Shown here: in pieces, positions 1-8,442 of the stretch
How the letters are laid out: every line of letters begins with the position of its first letter
How positions within the stretch are numbered: position 1 is the stretch's first letter
Source: Paracoccus zhejiangensis
Lineage (GTDB): Bacteria; Pseudomonadota; Alphaproteobacteria; Rhodobacterales; Rhodobacteraceae
Reading direction: 5' to 3'
NCBI RefSeq assembly: GCF_002847445.1
Contig: NZ_CP025430.1
Location: forward strand, 2,728,001 to 2,792,000
DNA: 64,000 bases
The notes under the pieces: generated by a model
What the model saw: only the letters and a program-made list of their open reading frames with translations
Told to the model about the DNA's origin: nothing
Database searches by the model: none
Translations under genes and position numbers: made by a program

Positions 1-2
1 GG

Positions 3-1487
3 CCGCAACCGGCCTGTGCCACGGCCAGCAAGTCACTGGCGGCGCTCTATTGCATCATTGCCGCGATCGGGCTTTTCGCGCTGCTGCGTCCGGCGCTGTT
101 TCGCACCCTTCTGGCCGAGGCTGGCCGCAGCCTGAAGCCGCTGGGGCTGAACCTCGCCGGGTTCGCGCTGGCCATGCTGCCCGCCTTGTTCATGCGGCAG
201 GGGCAAGGGGCAGCCATGCTGTTGCCGGCCTTCGCGCTGTGGGCACTGGGCATGGGGTTACTGCTGGTCGGGTTGCTGGGTTGGCTGGCGCCCTGGCGCT
301 TGTGGCGGCAGTTCCTGCGCGCCGGGGGCGGCGCGCTGGCCGTGGTCGTGGCCGCCGGTGCGGCCGCGCCTGCGCTTGCGGTCAAGCTGCAACCGGTCTG
401 GCAACTGGACACCATCGCAGACCTGACCTTCAGTGCCGTTGCCTGGCTGATCGATGCCGCGGGCTACGTGACCCTCTCGGACCCGGTGCAGAAGCATATC
501 GGGACCGAGGATTTCATGATCTCGGTTGCCCCTGTCTGCTCGGGAATCGAGGGCATCGCCCTGGTCACGATCTTCGTCAGCCTCTACCTGTGGCTGTTTC
601 GTGCCGAGCTGCGCTTTCCCCATGCCCTGCTGCTCTACCCGCTGGGTATCCTGGCCAGTGCCACGCTGAACGTGGTGCGGATCGCCGTGCTGTTGATCAT
701 CGGGATCGAGGGCCGGCCAGAGCTGGCCGTCGGCGGCTTCCACAGCCATGCCGGATGGGTCATGTTCACCGCTGTGGCGCTGGGGATCATCGCCGTGGCG
801 CGGCAGATCGGCTGGCTGCACCGCGCGCCGACGGCCGCCGTGGCCACCGCACCGGAATTGCCGCCGCTGCGCCGTGACCCGGTGGCGGCACGCATCCTGC
901 CCTTCGCGGTCTTCATGCTGACCGCCGTGGTCGTCCCCGCGATCAGCCAGAACCCGGCGATGTTCTACCCGATCCGGGTGCTGCTTCTCGCCGCCGCCGT
1001 TGCGCTGGTCTGGCCGGTCATCCGCGATCTGCCCCGCCGCGTCGCGCCCTTGTCCTGGATCGCCGGTGCAGCTGTTGGGGTGATGTGGATCGCCATCCCC
1101 GTGACCCCGATCGACGGCCCCCCGCCCTACGGCAGCCTGGCGGGAGGGGCGCTGGCCTTGTGGTTCCTGTTCCGGGGCATCGGCACGGTGCTGCTGGTGC
1201 CGCTGGTCGAGGAGCTGTTCTTCCGCGACTACCTGGAAAGCCGCATCCGCGGTGCCGCACCCGACCAGCCCGCTCCCCTGTGGCGGGTTTTGCTTGCGGC
1301 GACGATCACTGCCGGCCTTTTCGCCGCCCTTCACGACCGATGGATCGAGGCGCTGATCGCCGGCCTGGTCTTTTCGCTGGTCACCCGGCGAACCGGACGG
1401 ATCTCCGATGCGATCGCGGCCCATGCCATCGCCAACCTGATCGTCTTTGGCGTGGCTGTCGGTACCGGCAACCTGGCGATTATCTGA
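3..1487 (+). CDS. xrtE: Exosortase E fused to CPBP-family protease (VPEID-CTERM system), 5' partial
   Basis: The reading frame is open from the window edge, so the start lies upstream and the ATG at 174 is internal. It is a polytopic membrane protein with two parts. The exosortase part carries the Cys in VCSGIEG (codon at 537), the Arg in LNVVRIAV (678) and the His in HSHAGW (747), which is the family's Cys-Arg-His catalytic set. The C-terminal part is a CPBP/Abi-type intramembrane protease with the glutamate pair EELFFRDYLESR (1209-1214) and a later FAALHDRW. By family knowledge, this fusion processes and sorts proteins carrying a VPEID-CTERM tail at the inner membrane, often with exopolysaccharide loci. 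No VPEID-CTERM target is visible in this window. The family call is secure; the substrate is unknown. Confidence 0.9.
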   Translation, partial: PQPACATASKSLAALYCIIAAIGLFALLRPALFRTLLAEAGRSLKPLGLNLAGFALAMLPALFMRQGQGAAMLLPAFALWALGMGLLLVGLLGWLAPWRLWRQFLRAGGGALAVVVAAGAAAPALAVKLQPVWQLDTIADLTFSAVAWLIDAAGYVTLSDPVQKHIGTEDFMISVAPVCSGIEGIALVTIFVSLYLWLFRAELRFPHALLLYPLGILASATLNVVRIAVLLIIGIEGRPELAVGGFHSHAGWVMFTAVALGIIAVARQIGWLHRAPTAAVATAPELPPLRRDPVAARILPFAVFMLTAVVVPAISQNPAMFYPIRVLLLAAAVALVWPVIRDLPRRVAPLSWIAGAAVGVMWIAIPVTPIDGPPPYGSLAGGALALWFLFRGIGTVLLVPLVEELFFRDYLESRIRGAAPDQPAPLWRVLLAATITAGLFAALHDRWIEALIAGLVFSLVTRRTGRISDAIAAHAIANLIVFGVAVGTGNLAII

Positions 1488-1562
1488 AGGCCGGGCGCGG
1501 CATCTCGCCCGAACGATGTCGCCTGCGAAGGATCCGCAAAGCACCCCGTCAGAGGCGGGTGA

Positions 1563-1964
1563 TCACAGCCCCAGCTTCGTTGCCACCAACTCGTCCACGA
1601 CGGCCGGATTGGCTTTTGCCGCCAGTGGCCCTCCCGCCAGTGGCCTTCAGCACCGGGCCGACGAGCCAGCCGGCGAGTTTCGGATTCGCCTTCTCCCTCT
1701 CGACCTGAGCCGGCTTCGCGGCGATGATCTCGTCCACGTCGGTTTCGATGGACCCCAGACCGGAGACCTGCTTCATGCCTCGCGCGGCCACGATCTCGGC
1801 GGGTTCGCCGCCCTCGGCCCACGGAATTTCGATCAGGTCCTTGGCGATCCAGCCCGAGGCGACCAGGTCGACTACTCCGTCAAGCTACGCTGCGGAAATC
1901 GGCGATGTCTCGATGGTCAGTCCCTTCTTGTTCATCCGACCGAACAACTCGTTGATGACCCTTC
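1563..1964 (-). pseudogene. gatB: Decayed 3' fragment of gatB (Asp/Glu-tRNA amidotransferase subunit B)
   Basis: Read on the minus strand, this matches the last ~130 residues of GatB: VINELFGRMNKKGLTIETSP, then [19 protein letters not shown], then [18 protein letters not shown], and finally [15 protein letters not shown] followed by a stop. It is broken by an in-frame stop at 1885-1887 where GatB has Gln (SAA-stop-LDGVVDL), by a short internal deletion after VASG, by a 15-nt in-frame duplication around the GGRATGG motif, and by a one-base insertion just before NPAVV. Homology begins exactly where the neighbouring insertion-sequence end lies, so the 5' part of the copy is missing. It is not functional; the working gatB must be elsewhere. 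Confidence 0.85.
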
Positions 1965-1974
1965 TGACCTGCCA
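1965..1974 (+). repeat. Left terminal inverted repeat of the IS3-family remnant
   Basis: The sequence tgacctgcca is an exact inverted copy of 2922-2931. It lies immediately beside the point where gatB homology stops, which supports it as the true element end. Confidence 0.8.
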
Positions 1975-2027
1975 TGAGATTTTTCCTCCATCTGTAACTA
2001 GAATCCTTTCCAAGGAGCGGGCAGACG

Positions 2028-2910
2028 ATGAAGAAGGTAGACTGACCGAGGAGCAGATCATTGGTATCCTGCTGGAGCACGAGCCCAGTGCGAAGTGCGC
2101 CGACCTTTGCCCCAAGCACGGCATGTCGGAGGGCACGTTCTACGCTTGAAGGGCAAAGTATTCCGGGATGGCGGTGTCCGAGGCCAAGAGGCTTCGGGCA
2201 CTTGAGGACGAGAACCTCAAGCTGAAGAAGCTGCTGGCTGAACAGATGCAGGATTTGGCGGCTGTTCATCCTGCTGCGTCAGGAAGGCGAGCCGTCCGGT
2301 ATCAACCGGATCTATCGTTTGTATCGCCCAGAGGGGCTGATGGTGCGCAAGCGCAGGGCGCGCCGCAAGGCCATTGGAACGCGCGCCCCTATATTGATCG
2401 ATGCGCGGGCCAATGCCCGCAGGTCCTTGGACTTCGTGCATGACCAGTTCGCCTGCAGTCGGCGGTTCCGGATTCTGAACGTAGTCGATGACGCCACCCG
2501 TGAATGCCAGGCGGCGATCCCGGACACATCGATCTCGGCCGCCGCGTCTTGCGGGAACTGGCATCGTTGTTCGAGCGCCGAGGCAAGGCGAGCATGATCG
2601 CGTCCAATAACGGCACAGAGTTGACCTCCAATGCAATCCTGCGGTGGTGTGCCGAGAACGGGATCGACTGGCATGACCTTGCGCCGGGCAAGCCTCTGTA
2701 GAACGGCTTCGTCGAAAGCTTCAATGGACCGTTCCGCTACGAGTTCCCGAACAAGACTTTGTTCCGCAACTTGGCTCATGCTCGCGAGCTGATCACGGCT
2801 TGGGCGATCGACTACAACACCGCGCGGCCGCACTCGGCCTTGGGCTACCAAACCCCCACGGGGTTCGCCCTTCACCTGACCAGCGCAATCGCCCGACCCA
2901 CTACGCGAGA
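2028..2910 (+). pseudogene. IS3-family transposase orfA/orfB remnant
   Basis: OrfA homology begins near 2028 after an early frameshift (RLTEEQIIGILLEHE). It meets a stop at 2147-2149 where Trp is expected (TFYA-stop-RAKY) and continues to LKKLLAEQMQD. OrfB is missing its beginning and resumes at EPSGINRIYRLYRPEGLMVR, through FRILNVVDDATRECQAAIPD. A frameshift near 2533 follows, then RRVLRELASLFERRGK, a stop at 2699-2701, and NGFVESFNG to RPHSALGYQTPTGF. Of the DDE triad, the first Asp and the Glu are present, but the second Asp is replaced (SNNGTE instead of SDNGTE). The element cannot move by itself. Confidence 0.9.
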
Positions 2911-2921
2911 TGAAAGACCCG

Positions 2922-2931
2922 TGGCAGGTCA
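2922..2931 (-). repeat. Right terminal inverted repeat of the IS3-family remnant
   Basis: The sequence tggcaggtca is the reverse complement of 1965-1974. It lies about 20 bp past the last recognisable orfB codons. Confidence 0.8.
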
Positions 2932-3617
2932 ATGTGTCCGCCATCCTTTTTTCGCGGTTCCCCCGGTGATGGCGATTTCCTTGTCGTTTACGGCGCCGCG
3001 GTTCTGACCCTGATCCGCATCGGAAAGGCCCTGCATGCTCAGCTGCGCCGCGCGCATCCCGAGTCGGTTTTCGATCCGGCACCCTATGCGGGCCGCATTC
3101 GGGCCCGCTCCGAGATCTATGACGCCAGTCTGACACCCAGGGTGCTGGCCCTGCTCGACGCCGTGGAAGCGCAGCACCGGACCGATGGGAGGACAGGTCG
3201 GCCGGTGCCGCCGCAGATGGCCGTCCCTCCCATCTGACTGCGGGCCGCATCGCGCATGCGGACGCGGATCAGAAACCATCGTGATCCCCATCCCAAACGC
3301 GTCACTCGAAAGCCGTCAACCATCGTTCCGATTATCCGACATAGGTTCTACATCCCCGTGAACCGAAGGGTTGGCTGGTGCATTTGCGCCTCGCAAGCTT
3401 GAGCTCAGCAGCCTTGGCACCTGACCTATCGATCACCTCGGCGGCGATCATCACCATCGCCGGGGTAGTGACCATGCGAGGTAAGGCCGGTTTCCGTGGG
3501 GGAATGATTTCTGCCAGCAGGCCGAAACCGATAACCCTCCTACCGATCTCTGACTGGCCAACCATCGGCCTGTCCATTATACTCTCCACCACCGGCCCCA
3601 CACAGAGGCACCTCCGC
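2932..3617. other. Gene-poor spacer after the IS remnant
   Basis: About 690 bp between the IS right end and the XRE regulator. The only open frame of note runs 2932-3237 on the plus strand (about 100 codons, containing LTLIRIGKALHAQLRRAHPE). I do not recognise it, and it begins exactly at the IS boundary, so it may be a fragment of a gene cut by the element. No RNA gene or clear terminator was seen. Confidence 0.5.
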
Positions 3618-4163
3618 ATGGCAAAGATCGGTCGCCAACTCAAGGAACTGCGCAGCCGGCGGCAGCTCAGCATCCGGGTGCTGGCGGCGCGGTCCGGTGT
3701 GTCGCATTCGACCATCTCGCTGATCGAGCGTGACCAGATCAGCCCGACCATCGACACGCTGGGGGCGATCCTCGATGCACTTGGCACCACCATTGTCGGA
3801 TTCATGTCCTCGGGGCGGACTGCGCAGGCGAACCCGTTCTACCGCGCAGACGACCTACCGGAGATCGGCGGATCAGATGGAATATCCTACAAGATCATCG
3901 GCTTGAACTTTCCCGCGCGTCAGATCCAGTTCCTCAAGGAAAGCTATCGCCCCGGCGCCGACAGTGGCGGCGGGCTCAGCCATGCCGCCGAGGAGGCCGG
4001 CTATGTCCTGGCGGGCCGGGTCGAGCTGACAGTGGGCGAGAAGATCGCGATCCTCGAGGCGGGCGACGCCTATTACTTCGACAGCCGGCAGGAGCATCGG
4101 TTCCGCAACATCGGCGGGACCATCGCCGAGATCGTCAGCGCGGTCACCCCGCCGAACTACTGA
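3618..4163 (+). CDS. XRE-family transcriptional regulator with C-terminal cupin domain
   Basis: 181 residues. Residues 4-58 form a helix-turn-helix of the XRE/SinR type (LAARSGVSHSTISLIERDQI). Residues ~100-178 form a cupin barrel (LSHAAEEAGYVLAGRVEL, GDAYYFDSRQEHRF) that probably binds the effector. This layout is typical of PuuR-like local regulators of amine, amino-acid or acid catabolism. The ATG at 3618 is preferred over upstream in-frame starts because the HTH begins right after it and a purine-rich stretch lies about 10 nt upstream. It lies 100 bp before the HisD-like gene on the same strand and is its most likely regulator. The effector is unknown. Confidence 0.85.
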   Translation: MAKIGRQLKELRSRRQLSIRVLAARSGVSHSTISLIERDQISPTIDTLGAILDALGTTIVGFMSSGRTAQANPFYRADDLPEIGGSDGISYKIIGLNFPARQIQFLKESYRPGADSGGGLSHAAEEAGYVLAGRVELTVGEKIAILEAGDAYYFDSRQEHRFRNIGGTIAEIVSAVTPPNY

Positions 4164-4263
4164 CGCGGTCGATATACTGGACAGGCCCTTCCGGCCGAAT
4201 TGACGGCTGACCGGCCCGGCCACTAGCCTTCCGCCTGTCATCCGTAGCCGGGAGGAACCGAAG

Positions 4264-5556
4264 ATGAGCCTGATCCAAGACTTGCCGCATGGCGTGACCT
4301 GGCTGCGCCAGCCGGCGCGCAGCGCCAGTGGCGACAATGCCCCGGTCGAGGCCGCCGTGCGCCAGATCCTGGCCGATATCCGGAGCCGCGGGGATGCCGC
4401 GGTCAGGGAGTACTCCGAACGCTTCGACGGCACCGCGCCCGAGGTCTTCGAGGTTTCCATGGCCGACCGCGAAGCCGCCGTCGCGGCGCTTGATCCGCAG
4501 ACCCGCGCCGATACCGAATTCGCCATCGCCAATGTCCGTGCCTTCGCCGAGGCCCAGCTTGCGACCATCGGCGCGCTGTCCGATTTTCAGCCCCGCCCTG
4601 GCGTGCACATGGGCCATCGGGTCATCCCGGTCGAGCGGGTCGGCTGCTATGTGCCGGGCGGGCGCTATCCGCTCTTGTCGGCGCCGATCATGACCATCGT
4701 TCCGGCGACGGTGGCGGGCGTCGGCGAGATCATCGCCTGCCTGCCGCCCAATGCGCATCCCGCAATGATCGCCGGCTGCCACCTCTCGGGCGCTGACCGC
4801 ATCTTCCGCATCGGCGGGGCGCAGGCCATCGCCGCAATGGCCTTCGGCACCGCCTCGGTGCCGCGCGTCGACAAGATCGTCGGCCCCGGCAATGCCTATG
4901 TGAACGAGGCAAAGCGGCAGGTTTTCGGCCCCGTGGGCATCGACCAGCTGGCCGGCCCCTCCGAGATCTACATCCTCGCCGACGAGACCGGCGATGCGGC
5001 GATGATCGCCACCGACCTGCTGGCCCAGGCCGAGCATGACGTGCGCACCCGCGTCGGCCTGATTACCACCGACAAGGCCTTGGCCGAGGCGGTCGAGGCC
5101 GAGGTGGCGCGCCAGCTGCAAACCCTCTCGACTGCCGAGACCGCCGGCGCGGCCTGGCGCGACTATGGCGAGATCGCGGTCTGCGCCGACGAGGCGGCGA
5201 TGATCGCCTATTCCGACGTGATCGCGGCCGAGCATCTGCAGGTCCATACCCGCGATCCGCAGGCGATGGCGGCGAAGCTGCGCAACTATGGCTCGCTGTT
5301 CATCGGCCCCTTGGCCAGTGTCGTCTATTCCGATAAATGCGCCGGCACCAACCACACTCTGCCGACCATGGCGGCGGGGCGCTATACCGGCGGGCTGTGG
5401 GTCGGGGCCTATGCGAAGATCGCCACGCATCAATGGCTGACGCCCGAGGGTGTGCGCGAGGTTGCGCCGCCTGCCGCACGGCAAAGCGCCAGCGAGGGGC
5501 TGGAGGGTCATCGCCGCGCCGCGCAGCTGCGGCTGGACCTGCTTCAGGCGAAATAG
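4264..5556 (+). CDS. Histidinol-dehydrogenase-family NAD-dependent alcohol dehydrogenase
   Basis: 430 residues, full length for the HisD family. The zinc and catalytic residues are kept: Gln and His in LAQAEHD, Glu-His in AAEHLQV, Asp in [13 protein letters not shown] and the late His in EGLEGHRRAA. HisD enzymes oxidise an alcohol to the acid in two NAD-dependent steps. No other his gene is near, and the gene sits in a catabolic setting, so I infer a repurposed enzyme comparable to HpsN (sulfopropanediol dehydrogenase) rather than histidine synthesis. The RBS gggagga lies 7 nt before the ATG. The 3' end overlaps the convergent amidase gene by 13 bp. A second, divergent paralogue lies at 13200-14528. 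Confidence 0.85.
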   Translation: MSLIQDLPHGVTWLRQPARSASGDNAPVEAAVRQILADIRSRGDAAVREYSERFDGTAPEVFEVSMADREAAVAALDPQTRADTEFAIANVRAFAEAQLATIGALSDFQPRPGVHMGHRVIPVERVGCYVPGGRYPLLSAPIMTIVPATVAGVGEIIACLPPNAHPAMIAGCHLSGADRIFRIGGAQAIAAMAFGTASVPRVDKIVGPGNAYVNEAKRQVFGPVGIDQLAGPSEIYILADETGDAAMIATDLLAQAEHDVRTRVGLITTDKALAEAVEAEVARQLQTLSTAETAGAAWRDYGEIAVCADEAAMIAYSDVIAAEHLQVHTRDPQAMAAKLRNYGSLFIGPLASVVYSDKCAGTNHTLPTMAAGRYTGGLWVGAYAKIATHQWLTPEGVREVAPPAARQSASEGLEGHRRAAQLRLDLLQAK

Positions 5557-6896
5557 GGCCGTTGTGCCGAATGGTCGGTCGCCGCCTCGAAGGCGGCGCC
5601 GACGCGGCAGATCATCGCCTCGGCCCGATGCTTCCCGATGATCTGCATCCCCAGTGGCAAACCACCCTCGAAACCGATGGGCAGCGACAGCGCCGGGTGG
5701 CCGGTCAGGTTGAAGGGCAAGGTGCGCATCGCCGTCCAGACGGTTTCCTCACGCTGGAACGCCGCCACGGGCGGGGCTGCGGCCAGCGTGGTCGGTGTGA
5801 CGATCACATCGCAATCGGACATGACAGAATCGATCGCAGCACGGATCGACACCCCCGCCTTGCGGGCGCGGGCCATGTCGGCTTTCGACAGCCCCGCCCC
5901 GGCGGCAAGGCTCTGCCGCGCCTGACGCCCGTAGCCATCCAGTTGATCCGCCAGCATCTTCCGATGCAGGTGCAACGCCTCGGCATGGAGGATCACAGCA
6001 CCGGCAGCTTCGGCCAGCGCATAATCGGGCAGGGCGATCAGCCGGATCTTGGCCCCCAGCATCGACAGGACCGACACCGCCTCATCCATCGCCGCCACCA
6101 GAGCCGGAGTGGCGGCGGGATCGTCGGCGAACCAGTCGCGGGCATAGCCGATGCGCAACCCGCGAACGCCCAGCCCCAGCCCGTCCAGACCCGACGATCC
6201 CGGTGCCATCGCCTCCAGCATCAGCGCGGCATCGGAGACGCTGGCCGCCAGCGGCCCGAGATGATCGAGGCCGGGCGACAAGGGAAACACTCCCTCCATC
6301 GGCACCAGCCCATAGGTCGGCTTCAGACCCACCACCCCGCAATAGGCGGCGGGGCTGCGCACCGAGCCGCCGGTATCGGTGCCAAGCGCGATCCTGACCA
6401 GCCCGCCCGCGACGGCGGCGGCCGAGCCCGAGGACGAGCCTCCGGTGATGTGCTCGACGTTCCACGGGTTCCTCGCCGGCGGATAGGCGCTGTCGAAGGT
6501 CGGGCCGGTCAGCGCGAATTCATAGGTGGCAACCATGCCGAGCGGGATCGCCCCGGCCCGGCGCAGTGCAGAGATGACAGCGGCATCCTTGGTGGCCACG
6601 CGATCGGCAAAGATCCGGCTGCCGCATGTAAGGGGCTGACCCTCGACCTCGACCAGGTCCTTGATCGCGACGGGAATGCCCAACAGCGGGCCGCCTTCCT
6701 CCCCTGCATCCAGCGCGGTGTCCGCCAGATCGGCGGCGCGGCGCGCGCCCTCGGCATCCAGCGCCACGAAAGCGCCGATCCTGCCGTCGCGCGCGGCGAT
6801 ACGTTCAAGATGCGCCTCGACCAGATCGCGGGCGCGAAGCTGGCGGGCGCGAAGCTGCGCAGCAGCCTCGGCAAGCGGCAGGTCAGCGGGGTTCAT
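5544..6896 (-). CDS. Amidase-signature family hydrolase
   Basis: 450 residues. The Ser-cisSer-Lys triad of the amidase signature family is visible: Lys79 in GIPVAIKDLV, the serine run in TGGSSSGSAAAVAGG (154-156) and the nucleophile Ser178 in GTDTGGSVRSPAA. It would hydrolyse a carboxamide or similar C-N bond in the cytoplasm. It is the last gene of the 14-gene minus-strand operon, and its start overlaps the end of a small AtzG-like gene by 14 bp. It lacks GatA-specific context (no intact gatB or gatC), so a catabolic amidase is favoured. The substrate is unknown. Confidence 0.9.
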   Translation of the reverse strand: MNPADLPLAEAAAQLRARQLRARDLVEAHLERIAARDGRIGAFVALDAEGARRAADLADTALDAGEEGGPLLGIPVAIKDLVEVEGQPLTCGSRIFADRVATKDAAVISALRRAGAIPLGMVATYEFALTGPTFDSAYPPARNPWNVEHITGGSSSGSAAAVAGGLVRIALGTDTGGSVRSPAAYCGVVGLKPTYGLVPMEGVFPLSPGLDHLGPLAASVSDAALMLEAMAPGSSGLDGLGLGVRGLRIGYARDWFADDPAATPALVAAMDEAVSVLSMLGAKIRLIALPDYALAEAAGAVILHAEALHLHRKMLADQLDGYGRQARQSLAAGAGLSKADMARARKAGVSIRAAIDSVMSDCDVIVTPTTLAAAPPVAAFQREETVWTAMRTLPFNLTGHPALSLPIGFEGGLPLGMQIIGKHRAEAMICRVGAAFEAATDHSAQRPYFA

Positions 6897-7044
6897 GCGC
6901 GGCGGCCTCGGCAGATTTCAGCAGCGTGCAGGCAGCGGCAAGCGAGCAAAAAACCGGCAATGCCGCCGCCCTGTCCCGCGCATCCAGCGCGATCCCCGCC
7001 TTCTCCAGCGCTTTGTCGAATTTCTGCTGATCGCTCAGGGCCAT
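6883..7044 (-). CDS. Small AtzG-like amidase partner protein
   Basis: 53 residues, starting at the ATG that overlaps the stop of the RraA-like gene (TGATG at 7046-7042). The sequence MALSDQQKFDKALEKAGIAL followed by a helical Ala/Leu-rich part resembles the short all-alpha AtzG/DUF4089-type proteins encoded directly before amidases. In the cyanurate pathway AtzG forms a complex with the amidase AtzE and stabilises it. Its place directly upstream of, and overlapping, the amidase supports that role here. Similarity is judged by eye on a short protein, so the family name is tentative, but operon packing makes it very likely a real gene. Confidence 0.6.
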   Translation of the reverse strand: MALSDQQKFDKALEKAGIALDARDRAAALPVFCSLAAACTLLKSAEAAAHEPR

Positions 7045-7739
7045 CAGGTCCGTGCCTTCTCGAAGGCCGACCATGCCGCCTCGAAAGCCGCGAAGTCAAA
7101 GCCCTCGGCCCGGGCGGGTTCCAGCACCAGTTTTTCGGTCTCCAACAGCTTGCGGATCGAGGCGGCCAGCACCGGGATCACCTCGGCAGGCACCACCAGC
7201 GCCCCGTGGCGGTCGGCATGGACCAGATCGCCCTCGGCCACGGTCAGGCCGAAGACCCGCACCGGCTGACCGACGCTGCGCAGATGCACATAGCCATGGC
7301 TCGGCCCGACCGAGCCGGCGATCACCGGATAGCCCTTGGGCAGATCGCCCAGATCGCGCACCACGCCATTCGTCAGCGTGCCCGCCAGACCGAAGCCCTT
7401 GTGGACGGTCACATTGATCTCGCCCCAATAGGCGCCGATGGCGTTCGGGACATCCAGATCCTCGACCACGGCAATGGCGGGTTTCGGTGCCTCGGCCATG
7501 TAGCGGTAGTAATCCATGCGCCGCGCCCGGATCACCTCGGGCGGCTCGGTCGGGGGCGCGATGGCCGAGAGGCTGGCGGTTCGGGCGTAACCGACGATGG
7601 CCCCGGCCTCGGGTTCGGTGCAGATGACCGTGCCACGGGTGAAGCGGTCAAAGCCGCGACGGCCCTCGGCCACCTCGATGGCATTGCAGACCGTGGGGGT
7701 GTCGACCGATCTCAGCAGGTCCAGCAGGGCGGTATCCAT
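7044..7739 (-). CDS. RraA-like / 4-hydroxy-4-methyl-2-oxoglutarate aldolase-fold protein
   Basis: 231 residues starting at 7739 (an ATG three bases upstream, at 7742, is equally possible; ggagg precedes both). The RraA fold is recognised from DTPTVCNAIEVAEGRR near the N-terminus, the substrate/metal segment GTLTNGVVRDLGDLP and VAEGDLVHADRHGALVVP. Family members are divalent-metal-dependent aldolases or decarboxylases of 2-oxo acids. Its start overlaps the stop of the alpha/beta hydrolase (ATGATGA), so the genes are translationally coupled. A role in splitting a 2-oxo-acid intermediate of the unknown pathway is inferred. A second RraA-like gene lies at 42603-43313. Confidence 0.8.
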   Translation of the reverse strand: MDTALLDLLRSVDTPTVCNAIEVAEGRRGFDRFTRGTVICTEPEAGAIVGYARTASLSAIAPPTEPPEVIRARRMDYYRYMAEAPKPAIAVVEDLDVPNAIGAYWGEINVTVHKGFGLAGTLTNGVVRDLGDLPKGYPVIAGSVGPSHGYVHLRSVGQPVRVFGLTVAEGDLVHADRHGALVVPAEVIPVLAASIRKLLETEKLVLEPARAEGFDFAAFEAAWSAFEKART

Positions 7740-8431
7740 CATGCCTCCAGCCAGCGGGCCAAGGCCGCCGTGGTGTGTTCGGGTTGTTCCAGCGTGGGCA
7801 GATGGCCCGCGCCTTCGATGATCTCCAAGTTCGAGCCGGGCACCTGCCGGTGCATCAGCTCGTGGCGTTCGACCGGGCACAGCCGGTCCGCGCGCCCGCA
7901 GAGGATCAGCGTGGGCATCCCCGCGCCGGCCAGCACCTCCTGCCGGTCGGGCCGGTCGCGCAGCGCCAGCGACTGACGGGCGAAGACCTGCGGGCCAAGG
8001 TCCAGCGCCATCTCCATGCAGAGGTCGAGGAGATCGGGATGCCCCGCCGCGTCGGCCAGATAGTTCGGGATCATCTGCTCGGCCATGACCTGACGCAGCC
8101 CGCCCGCCTCGACCGCCGCGATCTGCGGCGCGCGGCGGGCCTGAACCTCGGGCAGTTCGGCGCGGGGATTGGTGTCCAGCAGCGCCAGCCGCTCGATCCG
8201 GTCAGGCGCCTGCGCCAGAACCTCCATCGCCACGATCCCGCCCATCGACAGGCCCGCCAGCGCGAAACGCGGTGGGGCATGGGCCAGCACCTCGGCCGCC
8301 AGCGCGGCGGTCGAGCTGTGGCCGCTGATCGGCGCGACGCGGACCTCACGGGTCTGGCCCAATGCGGCGATCTGCGGGTCGAACAACCGGCCATCGCACA
8401 TCATTCCGGGCAGAAGGATCAGCGGCGTCAT
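7739..8431 (-). CDS. Alpha/beta-fold hydrolase
   Basis: 230 residues. The fold is marked by LILLPGMMCDGRLFDPQ, the nucleophile elbow LAGLSMGGIVAMEV (GLSMGG), a late Asp in LILCGRADRLCPVE and the catalytic His in EGAGHLPTLEQP. It has no signal peptide and is therefore cytoplasmic. The start at 8431 puts the first strand at residue 3; longer in-frame starts run into the cupin gene. It sits between the bicupin and RraA-like genes in the LacI-controlled operon and could open an ester, lactone or C-C bond. The substrate cannot be read from the sequence. Confidence 0.85.
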   Translation of the reverse strand: MTPLILLPGMMCDGRLFDPQIAALGQTREVRVAPISGHSSTAALAAEVLAHAPPRFALAGLSMGGIVAMEVLAQAPDRIERLALLDTNPRAELPEVQARRAPQIAAVEAGGLRQVMAEQMIPNYLADAAGHPDLLDLCMEMALDLGPQVFARQSLALRDRPDRQEVLAGAGMPTLILCGRADRLCPVERHELMHRQVPGSNLEIIEGAGHLPTLEQPEHTTAALARWLEA

Positions 8432-8442
8432 GGGTGACTGGC

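Larger units (their letters stand above)
1965..2931 (+). mobile_element. Degenerate IS3-family element (IS407-like group)
   Basis: The 967-bp element is bounded by perfect 10-bp inverted repeats, tgacctgcca at 1965-1974 and tggcaggtca at 2922-2931. Inside are remnants of orfA and orfB of an IS3-family transposase. Intact members of this group are about 1.2 kb, so roughly 250 bp appear to be lost, mostly at the orfA/orfB junction. The four bases outside each end differ (cttc and aatg), so no target duplication survives. The left end touches the truncated gatB fragment. Confidence 0.85.

Noticed and set aside
2932..3237. Open frame of about 100 codons after the IS remnant
   Set aside because: It begins exactly at the IS end, has no RBS and no recognisable family; kept only as part of the spacer description.
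4264..5556. Calling this hisD of histidine biosynthesis
   Set aside because: No other his genes are near, a second paralogue is present, and the setting is catabolic; the family name is kept without the biosynthetic role.
5544..6896. Amidase as GatA of the tRNA amidotransferase, linked to the gatB fragment
   Set aside because: The gatB piece is a dead remnant on the other side of an IS, there is no gatC, and the amidase belongs to a catabolic operon with an AtzG-like partner.
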